Assembly (NCBI RefSeq): GCF_014842875.1
Contig: NZ_JACYXZ010000001.1
Span: 1,054,001-1,118,000, forward strand
Origin: Nocardioides donggukensis
GTDB taxonomy: Bacteria; Actinomycetota; Actinomycetes; Propionibacteriales; Nocardioidaceae
Reading direction: 5' to 3'
DNA: 64,000 nt
Shown piece by piece: positions 9,029 to 17,887 of the stretch. The number at the start of each line of letters is the position of its first letter. Position 1 is the stretch's first letter. Below the pieces are notes generated by a model that saw only the letters and a program-made list of their open reading frames with translations, was not told the DNA's origin and ran no database searches. The translations under genes were made by a program, and so were the position numbers.

Positions 9029-10129
9029 ATGATCCACGAGCGACACCTCTTCGGCCCCGGCCCCGCCAACCCCTACCCGGAGGCGACCGCCGCGCTCGGC
9101 CGACCCCTCCTGGGCCACCTGGACCCGGCGTTCCTCGACGTCATGGACGCCACCTGCGACCAGCTCCGCCAGGCCTGGGGCACGACCAGCGCCCGCACCC
9201 TGCCGATCTCCGCGACCGGCTCCGCCGGCATGGAGGCGGCGTTCGTCAACACGGTGCACCCCGGTGACGTGGTCGTGGTCGCCGTCAACGGACTGTTCGG
9301 GCAGCGGATGTGCGACGTCGCGGCCCGCTGCGGCGCCGAGGTGGTCGCCGTCGAGCACGAGTGGGGGCACCCGGTCGACGTCGAGCGGGTGCTGGCCGCG
9401 CACCCGGCTCCGGCCATCATCGCCGCGGTCCACGCCGAGACCTCGACCGGCGTGCGCTCCGACATCGCCGCCCTCGGGGCCGGCAAGGGGGACGCCCTGC
9501 TGCTCGTCGACGCGGTGACCAGCATCGGCGGCATCGAGCTGAGGGCCGACGACTGGGGCGTCGACGTGGGGTACGCCGGCACCCAGAAGTGCCTGGGCGT
9601 GGCGCCGGGGCTGGCCCCGTTCACGATCAACGACCGGGCGTTCGAGCGCCGAGTCGAGCGGCCGCAGTCCTGGTACCTCGACCTGGGGCTGCTCGGCGGG
9701 TACGTCGGCGAGGCGGGGGCCGCGGGCGGCTCCGGCGGACGCACCTACCACCACACGGCCCCGGTGGCGATGGTCGCCAGCCTGCACGCGGGGCTGACCC
9801 GGATCCTGGCGGAGGGACTGCCCGCCGTCTGGGACCGGCACGAGGCCGCCGGGCGTCAGCTCCAGGACGGCCTGGAGGAGATGGGTCTGGAGCTGTTCGC
9901 GCAGAAGGGGCACCGGCTGCCCGAGCTGACGACGGTCCGGGTCCCCGACGGCGTGGACGGCGCCGCCGTGCGGCGTACCCTCCTCGAGCGGCACGGCATC
10001 GAGATCGGCGCCGGCGCGGGGCCGTACGCCGCCTCGGTCTGGCGGATCGGGCTGATGGGCCACAACGCCCGGCCGGACGCCGCCCTGCTGGTGCTGTCCG
10101 CGCTCCGCGAGGCGCTGGCGAGCGCCTGA
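9029..10129 (+). CDS. Class V aminotransferase (alanine-glyoxylate / serine-pyruvate type)
   Basis: A 366-residue PLP enzyme. It opens with FGPGPANPYPEA, typical of alanine-glyoxylate aminotransferases, and has the PLP aspartate region LLVDAVTSIGGIEL and the PLP-lysine segment GTQKCLGVAPG. STGVRSDI is also family-typical. Likely reaction is transamination of glyoxylate to glycine with alanine or serine as donor. It follows the glycolate-oxidase-type gene directly, so the two probably form one metabolic unit. A phosphoserine aminotransferase or cysteine desulfurase role is less likely from the N-terminal motif. Confidence 0.87.
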   Translation: MIHERHLFGPGPANPYPEATAALGRPLLGHLDPAFLDVMDATCDQLRQAWGTTSARTLPISATGSAGMEAAFVNTVHPGDVVVVAVNGLFGQRMCDVAARCGAEVVAVEHEWGHPVDVERVLAAHPAPAIIAAVHAETSTGVRSDIAALGAGKGDALLLVDAVTSIGGIELRADDWGVDVGYAGTQKCLGVAPGLAPFTINDRAFERRVERPQSWYLDLGLLGGYVGEAGAAGGSGGRTYHHTAPVAMVASLHAGLTRILAEGLPAVWDRHEAAGRQLQDGLEEMGLELFAQKGHRLPELTTVRVPDGVDGAAVRRTLLERHGIEIGAGAGPYAASVWRIGLMGHNARPDAALLVLSALREALASA

Positions 10130-10182
10130 GGGGGCCACGACCGCACCCGGCCGGGGTGCCACGATCCGGCCGTCCCGGCGGG

Positions 10183-10188
10183 TAGGGT
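10183..10188 (+). promoter_or_regulatory. -10 element TAGGGT upstream of smc
   Basis: TAGGGT about 107 bases before the smc start codon, in the 165-base gap after the aminotransferase. No good -35 hexamer is visible. Confidence 0.35.
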
Positions 10189-10294
10189 GAGGCGCGCTGC
10201 GCGCTTCCCCGCGACCTGCTGGAACAATCGGCCGGTCGGCACGGCACGAGGCATCCCGGGAGCGGGGTGCGACGAGTAGCTGAGGAGCCCCGCG

Positions 10295-13200
10295 TTGTAC
10301 CTGAAGAGCCTGACCCTGAAGGGGTTCAAGTCCTTCGCCTCCTCCACGACCCTCCAGCTCGAGCCGGGGATCACCTGCATCGTGGGGCCGAACGGCTCGG
10401 GCAAGTCCAACGTAGTGGACGCCCTGGCCTGGGTGATGGGCGAGCAGGGCGTCAAGTCGCTGCGCGGCGGCAAGATGGAGGACGTCATCTTCGCCGGCAC
10501 GTCCGGCCGGCCGCCGCTGGGCCGGGCCGAGGTCCAGCTGACCATCGACAACGCCGACGGCGCGCTGCCGATCGAGTACGCCGAGGTGACGATCAGCCGG
10601 ACGATGTTCCGCAACGGCGGCTCGGAGTACGCCATCAACGGCCAGTCCTGCCGGCTGCTCGACGTCCAGGAGCTGCTCTCCGACTCCGGGATCGGCCGGG
10701 AGATGCACGTCATCGTCGGCCAGGGCCAGCTCGACTCGATCCTGCACGCCACCCCCGAGGACCGGCGCGGGTTCATCGAGGAGGCGGCCGGCGTCCTCAA
10801 GCACCGCAAGCGCAAGGAGAAGGCGCTGCGCAAGCTGGACTCGACCGAGGGCAACCTGACCCGGCTCGGGGACCTGCTGAGCGAGATCCGGCGCCAGCTG
10901 AAGCCGCTGGGCCGGCAGGCGGAGGTGGCCCGGAAGGCCGCGACCGTCCAGGCCGACGTCCGCGACGCCCGGGCCCGACTGCTCGCCGACGACCTGGTCG
11001 GAGCCCGCACGGCGCTCGAGCAGGAGATGGCCGACGAGTCGGTGCTGCTCGCCCGCCGCGAGCAGGTCGAGGCCGACCTGGCCGCGGCCCGCGAGCAGGA
11101 GGCGGCCCTGGAGGCGGCCCTCCGTGAGGACCTGCCGGCCCTCGCCGCCGCCCAGGAGACCTGGTACGCCCTCTCCGGGCTGCGCGAGCGGCTGCGGGGC
11201 ACCCAGTCGCTGGCCCACGAGCGGGTGCGCAACGCCGCGGCCACCTCCGAGGACTCCGACCAGCCCGGCGCCCGCGACCCCGAGGAGCTCGAGGCGGAGG
11301 CAGCCCGGGTCGCCGAGCAGGAGGCCGCGATCTCCGCCGAGCTGGAGGCGCAGCGCTCGGCGATGGACCGGGCCGTGACCGCCCGACGGGCCGCGGAGGA
11401 CGCCGCGGCCGAGGAGGAGCGGCGGGTGGCCGGCCTGCAACGGGCCGCCGCCGACCGCCGGGAGGGGCTGGCCCGGCTGCACGGACAGGTCAACGCCCTC
11501 AAGTCGCGGGCCGCCGCCGCCGACGACGAGATCGGCCGGCTGGTCCTGGCCCGCGAGGAGGCGCAGGCCCGGGCCGAGCGGGCACAGCGCGACTACACCG
11601 TCCTGGAGACCCGGGTGGCCGGTCTCGACGCCGGCGAGGAGGGCCTCGACGCCGAGCACGAGGCGGCCGTGGGCGCGCTGGACGACCTCGAGGAGCGGCT
11701 CGCGAAGGCGCACGAGGAGGCTCGCCAGGCCGACCGGGACCGGTCCGCGCTGATCGCCCGGGCCGAGGCGCTCGAGATGGGGCTGAACCGCAAGGACGGG
11801 GCCGGTGCGCTGCTGGCCGCCTCCGACCCGGTCTCCGGGCTGCTGGGCTCGGTCGCCGCCCTGCTCTCGGTCCGGTCCGGCTACGAGGCGGCCGTCTCCG
11901 GCGCCCTCGGCTCGGCGGCCGACGCGGTCGCGGTCGCCGACGCCGGCGCGGCGATGCGGGCCATCGACCACCTCCGCGGCGACGACCTCGGTCGGGCCGG
12001 CATGCTCCTCGGTGGCGGACCCGAGGCCGACACCGACTGGCCGGGGCTTCCCGGCGCCGCGACGTACGCCGTCGACGTGGTCGAGTGCCCCGACGAGCTG
12101 CGCTCGGCGCTGGCCCGGCTGCTGTTCAAGGTCGCCGTCGTCGACGACCTGCCCGCCGCCCGGACCCTGGTCGCGGACCTGCCCGACGTCACGGCCGTGA
12201 CCCGCGACGGAGACCTGCTCGGAGCCCACTTCGCGGCTGGCGGCAGCACCGCCCAGCCGTCGCTCATCGAGATCCAGGCGGCCGTCGACGAGGCCGCCCG
12301 GATGCTCGCGGAGGCCACCGCGGCCGGCGAGCGGCTGGGCTTCGAGACCTCCCGGCTCGAGACCGAGCGGCTCGAGGCGCAGAAGCGGGTCGACGTCGCG
12401 CTCGCACGGCTGCACGAGTCCGACGCCACCCTGGCCGCGGTGGCCGAGGAGCTGGGCCAGTACGGCTCCCAGGCGCGGGCCGCGCGGGGGGAGATCGACC
12501 GGCTGGACCGGGCCGTGGCGCAGGCCCGCGAGGCCCGGGAGAGCGACCTCGCCGGGCTGGCCGACCTCGAGGCCCGGCTGGCCTCCGCCGAGGACGGCGC
12601 GGACGCGGACGCCGCGGAGCCCGACACCGAGGCCCGCGAGCGACTCGCCGAGGAGGCCCGGCTGGCCCGGGCCGGCGAGATGGACGCCCGGCTGGCGCTG
12701 CGCACCTCCGAGGAGCGCGCCCGCGCCCTGCACGGGCGCTCGGAGGGCCTGCGCCGGGCGGCGGCTCAGGAGCGCGAGGCCCGGGCCCGGGCCGCGGCCC
12801 GCCGGGAGCGACTCGAGCGCGAGGGGCGTGCCGCCGAGGCGGTGGGTGCCGCCGTGGTGGTCGTCCTGGACCGGCTGGAGCGCTCGGTGGCCCGGGCCGC
12901 CGAGGCTCGCGCCGAGGTGGAGCGGGCCCGCTCGTCCCGCGAGCAGGAGCTGCTCACCGCCCGTGGCCGGCTGCGCGACCTCGGCCGGGAGCACGACGAG
13001 CTGGTGAACTCGGTGCACCGCGACGAGATGGCGCGCACCCAGCAGCGGATGCGGATCGAGCAGCTCGAGGAGCGGGCGCTCGAGGAGCTCGGTCTCGACG
13101 CCGACGCTCTGGCCGCCGACTACGGGCCGGACGTCCTGGTGCCGTTCAGCGGCGAGGTCGCCGACGGCGAGGATCCGCCGGACCCGGTGCCGTTCGTGCG

Positions 13201-13858
13201 CGAGGAGCAGGTCAAGCGGCTCCGCGCCGCGGAGCGGTCCCTGTCGATGCTCGGCAAGGTGAACCCGCTGGCGCTCGAGGAGTTCTCCGCCATGGAGGAG
13301 CGGCACAAGTTCCTCACCGAGCAGCTCGAGGACCTGAAGAAGACCCGCAAGGACCTGCTCGACATCGTCCACGAGGTCGACGCCCGGGTGCAGCAGGTCT
13401 TCACCGAGGCCTGGGAGGACGTCCGGACCGCGTTCGACCACGTCTTCGCGCGACTCTTCCCCGGCGGCGAGGGGAGGCTGGTCCTCACCGACCCCTCGGA
13501 CATGCTGAACACCGGCATCGAGGTCGAGGCCCGGCCGCCCGGCAAGAAGGTCAAGCGCCTCTCACTGCTGTCGGGGGGCGAGCGGTCGCTCGTGGCCGTG
13601 GCGTTCCTGGTGGCGCTCTTCAAGGCCCGTCCCTCGCCGTTCTACATCCTCGACGAGGTCGAGGCCGCCCTGGACGACACGAACCTCGGTCGGCTGCTGG
13701 AGATCTACGAGGAGCTGCGGGAGAACTCCCAGCTCCTCGTGATCACCCACCAGAAGCGGACGATGGAGGTCGGGGACGCGCTGTACGGCGTCACGATGCG
13801 CGGCGACGGCGTGTCCGCGGTGATCAGCCAGCGGCTGCGGGAGGCGGAGCCGGCGTGA
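10295..13858 (+). CDS. smc: Chromosome segregation protein SMC
   Basis: SMC organises and segregates chromosomes together with ScpA/ScpB. The 1187-residue protein has the N-terminal ATPase half starting MYLKSLTLKGFKSFAS, Walker A GPNGSGKS at residues 31-38, a long coiled coil, a hinge roughly at residues 500-660, the returning coiled coil, and the C-terminal half with LLSGGERSL signature and Walker B FYILDEVEAALDD. The coiled coil is very rich in Ala/Arg/Glu. Start is TTG 10295, with TGAGGAG (10281-10287) at ideal spacing. smc followed by ftsY and ffh is standard in actinobacteria. Confidence 0.98.
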   Translation: MYLKSLTLKGFKSFASSTTLQLEPGITCIVGPNGSGKSNVVDALAWVMGEQGVKSLRGGKMEDVIFAGTSGRPPLGRAEVQLTIDNADGALPIEYAEVTISRTMFRNGGSEYAINGQSCRLLDVQELLSDSGIGREMHVIVGQGQLDSILHATPEDRRGFIEEAAGVLKHRKRKEKALRKLDSTEGNLTRLGDLLSEIRRQLKPLGRQAEVARKAATVQADVRDARARLLADDLVGARTALEQEMADESVLLARREQVEADLAAAREQEAALEAALREDLPALAAAQETWYALSGLRERLRGTQSLAHERVRNAAATSEDSDQPGARDPEELEAEAARVAEQEAAISAELEAQRSAMDRAVTARRAAEDAAAEEERRVAGLQRAAADRREGLARLHGQVNALKSRAAAADDEIGRLVLAREEAQARAERAQRDYTVLETRVAGLDAGEEGLDAEHEAAVGALDDLEERLAKAHEEARQADRDRSALIARAEALEMGLNRKDGAGALLAASDPVSGLLGSVAALLSVRSGYEAAVSGALGSAADAVAVADAGAAMRAIDHLRGDDLGRAGMLLGGGPEADTDWPGLPGAATYAVDVVECPDELRSALARLLFKVAVVDDLPAARTLVADLPDVTAVTRDGDLLGAHFAAGGSTAQPSLIEIQAAVDEAARMLAEATAAGERLGFETSRLETERLEAQKRVDVALARLHESDATLAAVAEELGQYGSQARAARGEIDRLDRAVAQAREARESDLAGLADLEARLASAEDGADADAAEPDTEARERLAEEARLARAGEMDARLALRTSEERARALHGRSEGLRRAAAQEREARARAAARRERLEREGRAAEAVGAAVVVVLDRLERSVARAAEARAEVERARSSREQELLTARGRLRDLGREHDELVNSVHRDEMARTQQRMRIEQLEERALEELGLDADALAADYGPDVLVPFSGEVADGEDPPDPVPFVREEQVKRLRAAERSLSMLGKVNPLALEEFSAMEERHKFLTEQLEDLKKTRKDLLDIVHEVDARVQQVFTEAWEDVRTAFDHVFARLFPGGEGRLVLTDPSDMLNTGIEVEARPPGKKVKRLSLLSGGERSLVAVAFLVALFKARPSPFYILDEVEAALDDTNLGRLLEIYEELRENSQLLVITHQKRTMEVGDALYGVTMRGDGVSAVISQRLREAEPA

Positions 13859-14307
13859 GGCCGGAGCGGCCCACCCGCGACGACTACGTGGCCTGGCGGA
13901 CGGTGACCACCCGGTGGCGCGACGACGACGCCTACGGCCACCTCAACAACGCCACCTACTACGAGATCTTCGACACCGCGGTCAACGCGCACCTCTACGA
14001 GGCGACCGGGACCGACGTCCGGGCCCTGCCGCAGATCGGCGTCGTCGCCGAGACCTCGTGCCGCTACTTCCGCGAGCTCGGCTTCCCCGCACCGATCGAG
14101 ACCGGGCTGGTCGTGGACCGGGTCGGCCGCTCGTCGGTCGTGTACCGGATCGGCCTCTTCCAGGGCGACCCCGCGGGCGAGGGGGCGGTGGCCGCGGCCG
14201 AGGGGCGCTTCGTCCACGTCTACGTCGACAACCGGGACCCGGCCCGGCCCGCGACGCCCATGCCCGAGCTGGTGCGGGACGCGGTCACGCCACTGCTGCG
14301 GGCCTGA
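13855..14307 (+). CDS. Acyl-CoA thioesterase (4-hydroxybenzoyl-CoA thioesterase-like hotdog fold)
   Basis: A 150-residue single hotdog-domain protein that overlaps the smc stop by four bases (GTG 13855). The catalytic-loop motif RWRDDDAYGHLNNATYYEIF has the Asp and the HxNN pattern of YbgC / 4-hydroxybenzoyl-CoA thioesterases. Substrate is unknown. Coupling to smc is positional only; it is not evidence of a chromosome role. Confidence 0.87.
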   Translation: MRPERPTRDDYVAWRTVTTRWRDDDAYGHLNNATYYEIFDTAVNAHLYEATGTDVRALPQIGVVAETSCRYFRELGFPAPIETGLVVDRVGRSSVVYRIGLFQGDPAGEGAVAAAEGRFVHVYVDNRDPARPATPMPELVRDAVTPLLRA

Positions 14308-14416
14308 GCTCCCGCACGCGAGGTGAGGTGGATCACATCCCGCGTCGCGAGTGGTCTGGACGGGTACCGCGCCGTGGCAGGCTCGGTGTGCCCCCTACTC
14401 TCGAGGTGAACTCCAC

Positions 14417-14653
14417 GTGTTGATGCTCCTTCTGGCGATGCTGGGGATCCTGGTCCTCGCCTCCGTGGTCGTGCTGTACGTCGCCTACCCGCACCGCGGC
14501 CGGGACGTGCCGGCCGCGCCGTGGGTGGGACAGGCGATGCGACGAGGAGTGGCCTCGCTGCCGAGGCTCGAGGAGGAGACCCGGCCCGCCGCGGGCTCCG
14601 GTCGCGCCCAGCAGCCTCAGCAGGCTCGGCAGTCCCAGCAGCAGGGGCGCTGA
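14417..14653 (+). CDS. Small single-span membrane protein, unknown
   Basis: A 78-residue protein: a hydrophobic N-terminal segment (LMLLLAMLGILVLASVVVLY, residues about 2-22), then a basic/polar region ending in a Gln-rich tail (QQPQQARQSQQQ). GAGGTGAA (14403-14410) precedes GTG 14417, TTG 14420 and ATG 14423; the first gives the best spacing. Expected topology is one membrane helix with a cytoplasmic tail. It sits just upstream of ftsY, which also has an N-terminal anchor. No family recognised. Confidence 0.55.
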   Translation: MLMLLLAMLGILVLASVVVLYVAYPHRGRDVPAAPWVGQAMRRGVASLPRLEEETRPAAGSGRAQQPQQARQSQQQGR

Positions 14654-14716
14654 CCCCGCTCGACATCGCCCGGGCCGACCCCGGGCCCGCTGGTCGGCCT
14701 CTGGTTGGATGGCCGC

Positions 14717-15886
14717 ATGGACTTCCTGGGTGACTGGCTCCTCCTGATCATCGGCGTGGCCGTCGTCGGCCTCCTGGGCGTCGCCGGACTGGTCTCGGGC
14801 CGCACCCGGGCCCGCCGCCGCGGCCGCGAGGGGACAGCGGCACCCGGTGCCACCGACACCGTGGCGCCGCCGGAGGCGGACACCGACACCGTCCGTCCCC
14901 CGGAGCCGGCCGTCTCCCCCGAGACGGGGGAGGGCCCCGGCGCGGCCGCGCCGACGCTGGAGCGCCCGGAGGGGACCGCGAGCCGGCTGGTGCGGCTGCG
15001 CCAGCGGCTCTCCCGCTCCCAGGGTGGGCTGGGGCGGGGACTGCTCGCCCTGCTGTCCCGGGACCGGCTCGACGAGGACACCTGGGAGGACATCGAGGAC
15101 ACCCTGCTGACCGCCGACATCGGGGTCGCGCCGACCCAGGAGCTCGTGGAGCGTCTGCGCACCAGGCTCCGGGTCGAGGGCAACGAGGGGACCACCCCGC
15201 GGGAGGTCCTCCGCGAGGAGCTGGTCGCCCTCGTCGACCCGACGATGGACCGGCGGCTCTCGATCAGCGGGGCCGACGGCAAGCCCGGCGTGGTGCTCGT
15301 GGTCGGCGTGAACGGGGCCGGCAAGACCACCACGGTCGGCAAGATCGCCAGGATCCTGGTGGCCGAGGACCGCCGGGCCCTGCTCGGGGCCGCGGACACC
15401 TTCCGGGCCGCGGCGGTCGAGCAGCTGGCGACGTGGGGCGAACGGGTCGGGGTGCCGGTCGTGCGCGGCCCCGAGGGCTCCGACCCGGCCAGTGTGGCGT
15501 TCGAGGCGGTGCGCCGCGGCGTCGACGAGTCCATGGACGTGGTCCTGGTCGACACCGCCGGTCGGCTGCAGAACAAGGCCGGCCTGATGGACGAGCTCGG
15601 GAAGGTCAAGCGGGTCATCGAGAAGCAGGCTCCGGTCACCGAGGTGCTGCTGGTGCTCGATGCCACCACCGGGCAGAACGGCATGGTCCAGGCGCGGGTG
15701 TTCTCCGAGGTGGTCGACGTGTCCGGGATCGTGCTCACGAAGCTGGACGGCTCGGCCAAGGGCGGCATCGTGGTGGCCGTCCAGCGCGAGCTCGGCGTGC
15801 CGGTCAAGCTGGTCGGCCTGGGGGAGGGCCCCGACGATCTGGCGCCCTTCGACGCGGGCGCGTTCGTCGACGCCCTGCTCGGCTGA
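14717..15886 (+). CDS. ftsY: Signal recognition particle receptor FtsY
   Basis: FtsY is the membrane receptor for the SRP ribosome-nascent-chain complex. The 389-residue form here has an N-terminal membrane anchor (LLLIIGVAVVGLLGVAGLV), an acidic/Pro-rich linker, and the NG GTPase: G1 GVNGAGKT at residues 197-204, DTFRAAAVEQL, G3 DTAGRL, G4 TKLDGSAKGG and the C-terminal GEGPDDLAPFDA motif. ATG 14717 is preferred over TTG 14705. It pairs functionally with Ffh at 20229. Confidence 0.97.
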   Translation: MDFLGDWLLLIIGVAVVGLLGVAGLVSGRTRARRRGREGTAAPGATDTVAPPEADTDTVRPPEPAVSPETGEGPGAAAPTLERPEGTASRLVRLRQRLSRSQGGLGRGLLALLSRDRLDEDTWEDIEDTLLTADIGVAPTQELVERLRTRLRVEGNEGTTPREVLREELVALVDPTMDRRLSISGADGKPGVVLVVGVNGAGKTTTVGKIARILVAEDRRALLGAADTFRAAAVEQLATWGERVGVPVVRGPEGSDPASVAFEAVRRGVDESMDVVLVDTAGRLQNKAGLMDELGKVKRVIEKQAPVTEVLLVLDATTGQNGMVQARVFSEVVDVSGIVLTKLDGSAKGGIVVAVQRELGVPVKLVGLGEGPDDLAPFDAGAFVDALLG

Positions 15887-15900
15887 GTCGCCCGACCCGG

Positions 15901-15947
15901 TTCACACGGCCGTAACACCGTCGCCGACTTCGTTCCCTGGGCGTTAC
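15901..15947 (+). promoter_or_regulatory. Possible GlnR-type nitrogen regulatory half-sites upstream of amt
   Basis: TTCAC (15901-15905) and GTAAC (15912-15916) are separated by six bases; GTTCC (15932-15936) and GTTAC (15943-15947) are also separated by six. The 5-N6-5 layout resembles the published actinobacterial GlnR box (gTnAc-N6-GaAAc), but the two pairs are 31 rather than 22 bases apart. Location before amt-glnB is what one expects for GlnR. Confidence 0.3.
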
Positions 15948-16008
15948 ACGGGCGCCCGAACCGCGAAACCTGCCGCCGCGAGGGTTGCACCACTGGCGGG
16001 ACCACCTC

Positions 16009-16030
16009 GTGCCGACACCGTCGTCGGCAC
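16009..16030 (+). other. Hairpin in the amt 5' region
   Basis: GTGCCGAC (16009-16016) pairs perfectly with GTCGGCAC (16023-16030) around a 6-base loop, ending 47 bases before the amt start codon. Could be a leader stem or a dyad operator. Confidence 0.4.
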
Positions 16031-16077
16031 GCGGGCCCGCGCTCCGAATCTCGTGTGATGCACCTCCTGGAGGTCCC

Positions 16078-17756
<1,679 letters not shown>

Positions 17757-17773
17757 GGCAGCCCCATCGCAGG

Positions 17774-17808
17774 CTCCCGGGCCGACCCGCACAGGGTCGG
17801 CCCGGGAG
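17774..17808 (+). terminator. Strong hairpin after glnB
   Basis: A perfect 15-base-pair stem (17774-17788 with 17794-17808) closes a 5-base GCACA loop, starting 18 bases after the glnB stop. No T tract follows, as is usual for actinobacterial terminators. It may end amt-glnB transcripts or partly attenuate glnD. Confidence 0.75.
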
Positions 17809-17830
17809 TCGTGACCTGAGGAGGGGACCA

Positions 17831-17887
17831 GTGCAGCTGGTCAGCACGGCCGGTGCGCCTCCCGGCGCCGAGGCGGCCCGACGGTGA
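17831..17887 (+). CDS. 18-codon leader ORF overlapping glnD start
   Basis: GTG 17831 is preceded at ideal spacing by one of the best ribosome-binding sites in the window, GAGGAGGGG (17818-17826). The ORF encodes VQLVSTAGAPPGAEAARR and stops with TGA at 17885-17887, overlapping GTG 17884 of glnD. It could be a leader peptide that couples translation into glnD. Alternatively it is the true glnD N-terminus cut off by a one-base indel or sequencing error, since glnD itself lacks a strong ribosome-binding site. Confidence 0.5.
   Translation: MQLVSTAGAPPGAEAARR

Noticed and set aside
8996..13441. Very long minus-strand open frame (1481 codons) opposite the aminotransferase and smc genes, and a similar 985-codon frame at 6112-9069
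   Set aside because: High GC with strong third-position bias removes stops from antisense frames. The translations are rich in Gly/Arg/His/Leu without motifs, while the plus strand encodes clear proteins.
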